A stretch of 64,000 nt of DNA from Rubrivivax sp. (GTDB lineage Bacteria; Pseudomonadota; Gammaproteobacteria; Burkholderiales; Burkholderiaceae_C), in assembly GCA_020248915.1 (NCBI GenBank), contig JADCGP010000009.1:1-64000 (forward strand), given 5' to 3'. A program made the translations under genes and the position numbers. Positions 61,357-64,000 of this stretch are shown here, piece by piece. Position 1 is the first letter of the stretch. The number at the start of each line of letters is the position of its first letter. The notes beneath the pieces are model-generated. The model was not told where the DNA came from. It did not search any database and saw only the letters and a list, made by a program, of their open reading frames with translations.

Positions 61357-62193
61357 ATGCCCCTGCCCCAGGGCGCGGGTCGCGAACTGTGTCCGGCATC
61401 CGATGCGCCCGGGCCGCCGTCCGTGATCGAGAGCACCCTGGACGACGGCGTCGCCACCGTGCGGCTGGCCTCGCCGGCCACGGCCAACGCGTTGACGCCT
61501 GCGGCCTTTGCCGATCTGGCTGCCGCAGTGGCCCGCTGGCAGCATCCCGACAGCGGCGCGCGCGCTCTGGTGCTGACGGGCAGCGGCGGCGTCTTCTCGG
61601 CCGGAGCGAACCTCGACGTGCTGGGCGACGCCGACGCGGCGCAGCTGGCGCGGCAGATCGGTGAGGCGCTGCACCCGCTGCTGCCCTTGCTGCGCGGCGG
61701 CCGTCTGCCGACCCTCGCGGCGGTCAACGGTGTTGCCGTCGGCGGCGCCGTCGGCCTGGCCCTGTGGTGCGATGTCGTCGTGGCGGCGTCTTCGGCGCGC
61801 TTCTCGCTGGCCTTCGCGCGCCTGGGCCTCGTGCCCGACACCGGCCTGTCGTGGCTGCTGCCGCGGCTGGTCGGCGAGGCGCGGGCGCGCGCGTGGCTGC
61901 TGACCGGCGCCGAGGTGCCGGCCGACGCCGCCGCGGCCGCGGGCATGATCCACGCGGCAGTGCCGGATCCGGAGTTCGAGGCCACGGTGCGCGCGACCGC
62001 GCAGCGCCTGGCGCGGCTGCCTCAGAGCGGCTTCGCCGCGACGCGCCGCCTGCTGGAGGCGGCGCGGACGGACGCGCTGGACTCGCACATCGACCTCGAG
62101 GCCAGGGAGCAGGCCGAGCTCGTGACCGGCGCCGAGTTTCGCGCGGCGATGGCAGCCTTCGCCGCACGCCGCAGGGGCGAGCCCGGAAAGTGA
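61357..62193 (+). CDS. enoyl-CoA hydratase/isomerase
   Basis: This crotonase of up to 278 residues has GGVFSAGANLDVLGD, GVAVGGAVGLALWCDVVVAA and FARLGLVPDTGLSWLLPRLVG, the Glu position of typical hydratases being replaced in part. The start may be the ATG at 61357 or a GTG near 61423 that drops about 22 non-conserved residues. Its stop overlaps the GTG of the ABC permease gene, so a transport gene is coupled to it, which is unusual. Confidence 0.87.
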   Translation: MPLPQGAGRELCPASDAPGPPSVIESTLDDGVATVRLASPATANALTPAAFADLAAAVARWQHPDSGARALVLTGSGGVFSAGANLDVLGDADAAQLARQIGEALHPLLPLLRGGRLPTLAAVNGVAVGGAVGLALWCDVVVAASSARFSLAFARLGLVPDTGLSWLLPRLVGEARARAWLLTGAEVPADAAAAAGMIHAAVPDPEFEATVRATAQRLARLPQSGFAATRRLLEAARTDALDSHIDLEAREQAELVTGAEFRAAMAAFAARRRGEPGK

Positions 62194-63200
62194 CGAAGAT
62201 CGTCCTGCGCCGCCTGGCGATGCTGGTGCTCGTGATCTTCGGGGTCAGCGTGATCTGTTTCGTCATCTCACGGCTGATCCCGGGCGACCCGGCGCAGATG
62301 ATGCTCGGCCCCCGGGCCACGCCGCAGGCCATCGCCGAGATGCGATCCCGGCTCGGACTCGACCAGCCCGTCACGACCCAGTACATCCAGTACATGAGCG
62401 ACCTGCTCCGCGGCGACTTCGGCGTGTCGATCATCACCCGGCAGCCGGTGCTCGGCGAGCTGTGGAGCTACATCCCGGCGACGCTCGAGCTGATGCTGAT
62501 GGCCATGGTGCTGTCGATCGTGGTCGGTGTGCCGCTGGGCGTCCTGACCGCGCTGCGGCGCGACACCTGGGTCGACAACCTCGGCCGCGGCCTGGCGATC
62601 CTCGGCATCTCGGCGCCGACCTTCTGGCTCGGACTGATGCTGATGCTGCTGCTGTACGCGGAGCTCGGCTGGCTGCCGGGCTCGGGGCGCCTGGACATCG
62701 GCGTGACGCCGCCGCCGCACGTCACCGGCCTGTATCTGATCGACGCCGCGATAGCCGGCGACGGGCTTGCGTGGCGCAGTGCCTTCAACCACCTGTTGCT
62801 GCCCGCCATCACGCTGGCCCTGGCGTCGGTGGGCACCGTGGTGCGGCTGGTTCGCGGCTCGATGATCGAGGTGCTCTCGGAGGACTACATCCGCACCGCG
62901 CGCGCCTACGGGCTGGCCCCTTGGCGCATCCACTTCGTGTACGCGCTGAAGAACGCGCTGATTCCCTTCGTCACCGTGCTCGGCCTCGAGCTCGCGTCCC
63001 TGCTGTTCGGATCGGTCGTCGTCGAGAGCGTCTTCGCCTGGCCTGGGGTGGGCAATCACGTGCTGGGCGCGATCCTGAACCTCGACTTCCCGGTCATCAT
63101 GGGTTTCACGGTACTGGCGTCGGTCGTGTATGTGCTGGCCAACCTGCTGGTCGACCTGGCCTACCTGATGCTCGACCCTCGCATCCAGATCTCGGCATGA
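62190..63200 (+). CDS. dppB: ABC transporter permease, DppB/OppB family
   Basis: The 336-residue permease has six membrane helices and the family signs SRLIPGDPAQMMLGPRAT, a long periplasmic loop and the EAA-loop region SEDYIRTARAYGLAPWRIHFVYALKNAL. It imports dipeptides, oligopeptides or related solutes with a DppC partner. The start is a GTG overlapping the crotonase stop. The receptor and ATPase genes are not in view and may lie beyond the right edge. Confidence 0.92.
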   Translation: MTKIVLRRLAMLVLVIFGVSVICFVISRLIPGDPAQMMLGPRATPQAIAEMRSRLGLDQPVTTQYIQYMSDLLRGDFGVSIITRQPVLGELWSYIPATLELMLMAMVLSIVVGVPLGVLTALRRDTWVDNLGRGLAILGISAPTFWLGLMLMLLLYAELGWLPGSGRLDIGVTPPPHVTGLYLIDAAIAGDGLAWRSAFNHLLLPAITLALASVGTVVRLVRGSMIEVLSEDYIRTARAYGLAPWRIHFVYALKNALIPFVTVLGLELASLLFGSVVVESVFAWPGVGNHVLGAILNLDFPVIMGFTVLASVVYVLANLLVDLAYLMLDPRIQISA

Positions 63201-63264
63201 GTGCGCCTGGTCTCTCCCAAGCGTTCACGCCGGGGCCCGCAGGGCGGAGGGCGGTCCCGTGCGC

Positions 63265-64000
63265 ATGCTGACCGGACAGGCCTCGATCTCCCGGCAGCTG
63301 CCGGCGTCGCTGCGCAAGCCGATGGCGGCTTCGGCACTGGTTGTCGTGCTGCTCGTGACCTTGGCGGCACTGTTCGCGCCCTGGATCGCGCCCTACGGCC
63401 CCGACACCATGAATCTCGATGCCGTGCTCCAGGCCCCCTCCTGGCAGCACTGGGCGGGCACCGACGAACTCGGCCGCGACGTCGCGTCGAGGGTCCTGCA
63501 CGGGGCACGGCCTTCGCTGGCGGCGGCGGTGGGCATCGTCTCGATCGGGCTGGTGCTCGGCTTGCTGGTCGGCACCTTCTCGGGCCTGCTCGCCGGCTGG
63601 ATCGACAACGTCATCATGCGCCTGACCGACATCGTCATGGCGTTGCCCGGGCTGGTGGTGGCCCTGGCCCTGACCGCGGCGATGGGACCGAGCCTGTTCA
63701 ACGCAGTCCTGGCGCTGGGGGTGCTGTCGGTGCCCGCCTACATCCGCGTGGCGCGGGGCCAGGCCCTGGCGCTGCGCGAGCGCGAGTTCGTGCTTGCCGC
63801 CCGCGCGATGGGTGCCGGCACGTGGCATCTGATGCGCGCCCATGTGCTGCCGGGGGTGCTGCCGCCGGTGCTCGTGTTCATGACCTTCCACCTGGGCGCC
63901 GCGGTGCTGGCCTCGTCCGCGCTCAGCTTCATCGGCCTGGGCGCACAGCCGCCAGCGGCCGAGTGGGGTGCGATGATCGGCAGCGGCCGCGAGTACGTGC
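63265..64000 (+). CDS. dppC: ABC transporter permease, DppC/OppC family (partial)
   Basis: The first 245 codons of a DppC permease are visible: a cytoplasmic N-terminus, the first helix (AASALVVVLLVTLAALFAPWIAPYG), then GTDELGRDVASRVLHGARPSL and the EAA loop (EREFVLAARAMGAGTWHLMRAHVLPGVLPP). The gene runs off the right edge. Start is an ATG at 63265 (or GTG 63259). A separate ATG at 63197, overlapping the DppB stop, opens a different frame of 24 codons, so the true N-terminus could have been shifted by a frameshift. Confidence 0.9.
   Translation, partial: MLTGQASISRQLPASLRKPMAASALVVVLLVTLAALFAPWIAPYGPDTMNLDAVLQAPSWQHWAGTDELGRDVASRVLHGARPSLAAAVGIVSIGLVLGLLVGTFSGLLAGWIDNVIMRLTDIVMALPGLVVALALTAAMGPSLFNAVLALGVLSVPAYIRVARGQALALREREFVLAARAMGAGTWHLMRAHVLPGVLPPVLVFMTFHLGAAVLASSALSFIGLGAQPPAAEWGAMIGSGREYV

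Overview
The window is very GC-rich, densely coding DNA. Several features point to a betaproteobacterium of the order Burkholderiales, probably of the Rubrivivax/Leptothrix type: orphan Bug (TctC) solute receptors, a NagI/NagK-type gentisate route, a PEP-CTERM protein, PilU, and many catabolic CoA-ester operons with stop/start overlaps and GTG or TTG starts. That assignment rests on gene content only. No rRNA, tRNA, CRISPR array or intact insertion sequence was seen.

Layout. 1-822: a 9-bp tandem repeat at the window edge and a gene-poor stretch with a large nested inverted repeat. 823-7772: an alpha/beta hydrolase divergent from a LysR regulator, a PEP-CTERM protein, a secreted esterase, a phosphodiester-glycosidase lipoprotein and pilU. 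7897-11589: an M14 carboxypeptidase, a hotdog thioesterase and a cation:proton antiporter. 11679-15548: a MarR regulator divergent from a three-gene 3-hydroxybenzoate/gentisate operon. 24033 down to 15693: a ten-gene minus-strand operon (aldehyde dehydrogenase, GcdH-like dehydrogenase, SDRs, DUF35 protein, SCP-x-type thiolase, crotonase, quinone reductase, two small muconolactone-isomerase-like proteins). It looks like a CoA-thioester pathway for a cyclic or aromatic substrate. 24137-30818: a plus-strand operon of cupin, ThDP enzyme, split ADP-forming acyl-CoA synthetase, acyl-CoA dehydrogenase and a Bug receptor.

The most unusual object is at 30805-32157: a single ORF joining an Rrf2-type DNA-binding domain to a nearly complete Bug solute-binding domain with no signal peptide. 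It lies tail-to-tail with the related exported Bug receptor of the preceding operon. It ends a minus-strand operon that diverges, across a strong candidate promoter/operator, from a TRAP transporter operon (33432-38362). I read it as a cytoplasmic one-component sensor built from a transporter receptor.

38384-45312: a further Bug receptor, an unrecognised protein, an SDR, a Crp/Fnr-type regulator, a membrane protein, an acyl-CoA ligase and an S41 protease lipoprotein. 45313-46510: a non-coding stretch and a decayed hsdM remnant. 46531-51513: a TetR regulator divergent from a crotonase that has lost the dehydrogenase core of a FadB-like protein, a pair of acyl-CoA dehydrogenases and a DppA-like D-aminopeptidase. 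51492-64000: a D-amino-acid-oxidase-like flavoprotein, a DmpA-like P1 peptidase, a CPBP protease, a symporter, an aminotransferase and an acyl-CoA ligase, divergent from an SDR, paired MaoC hydratases, a crotonase and the permeases of a dipeptide-type ABC transporter that runs off the right edge. The theme is uptake plus CoA-dependent catabolism of unusual acids and possibly D-peptides, under several local repressor-type regulators.
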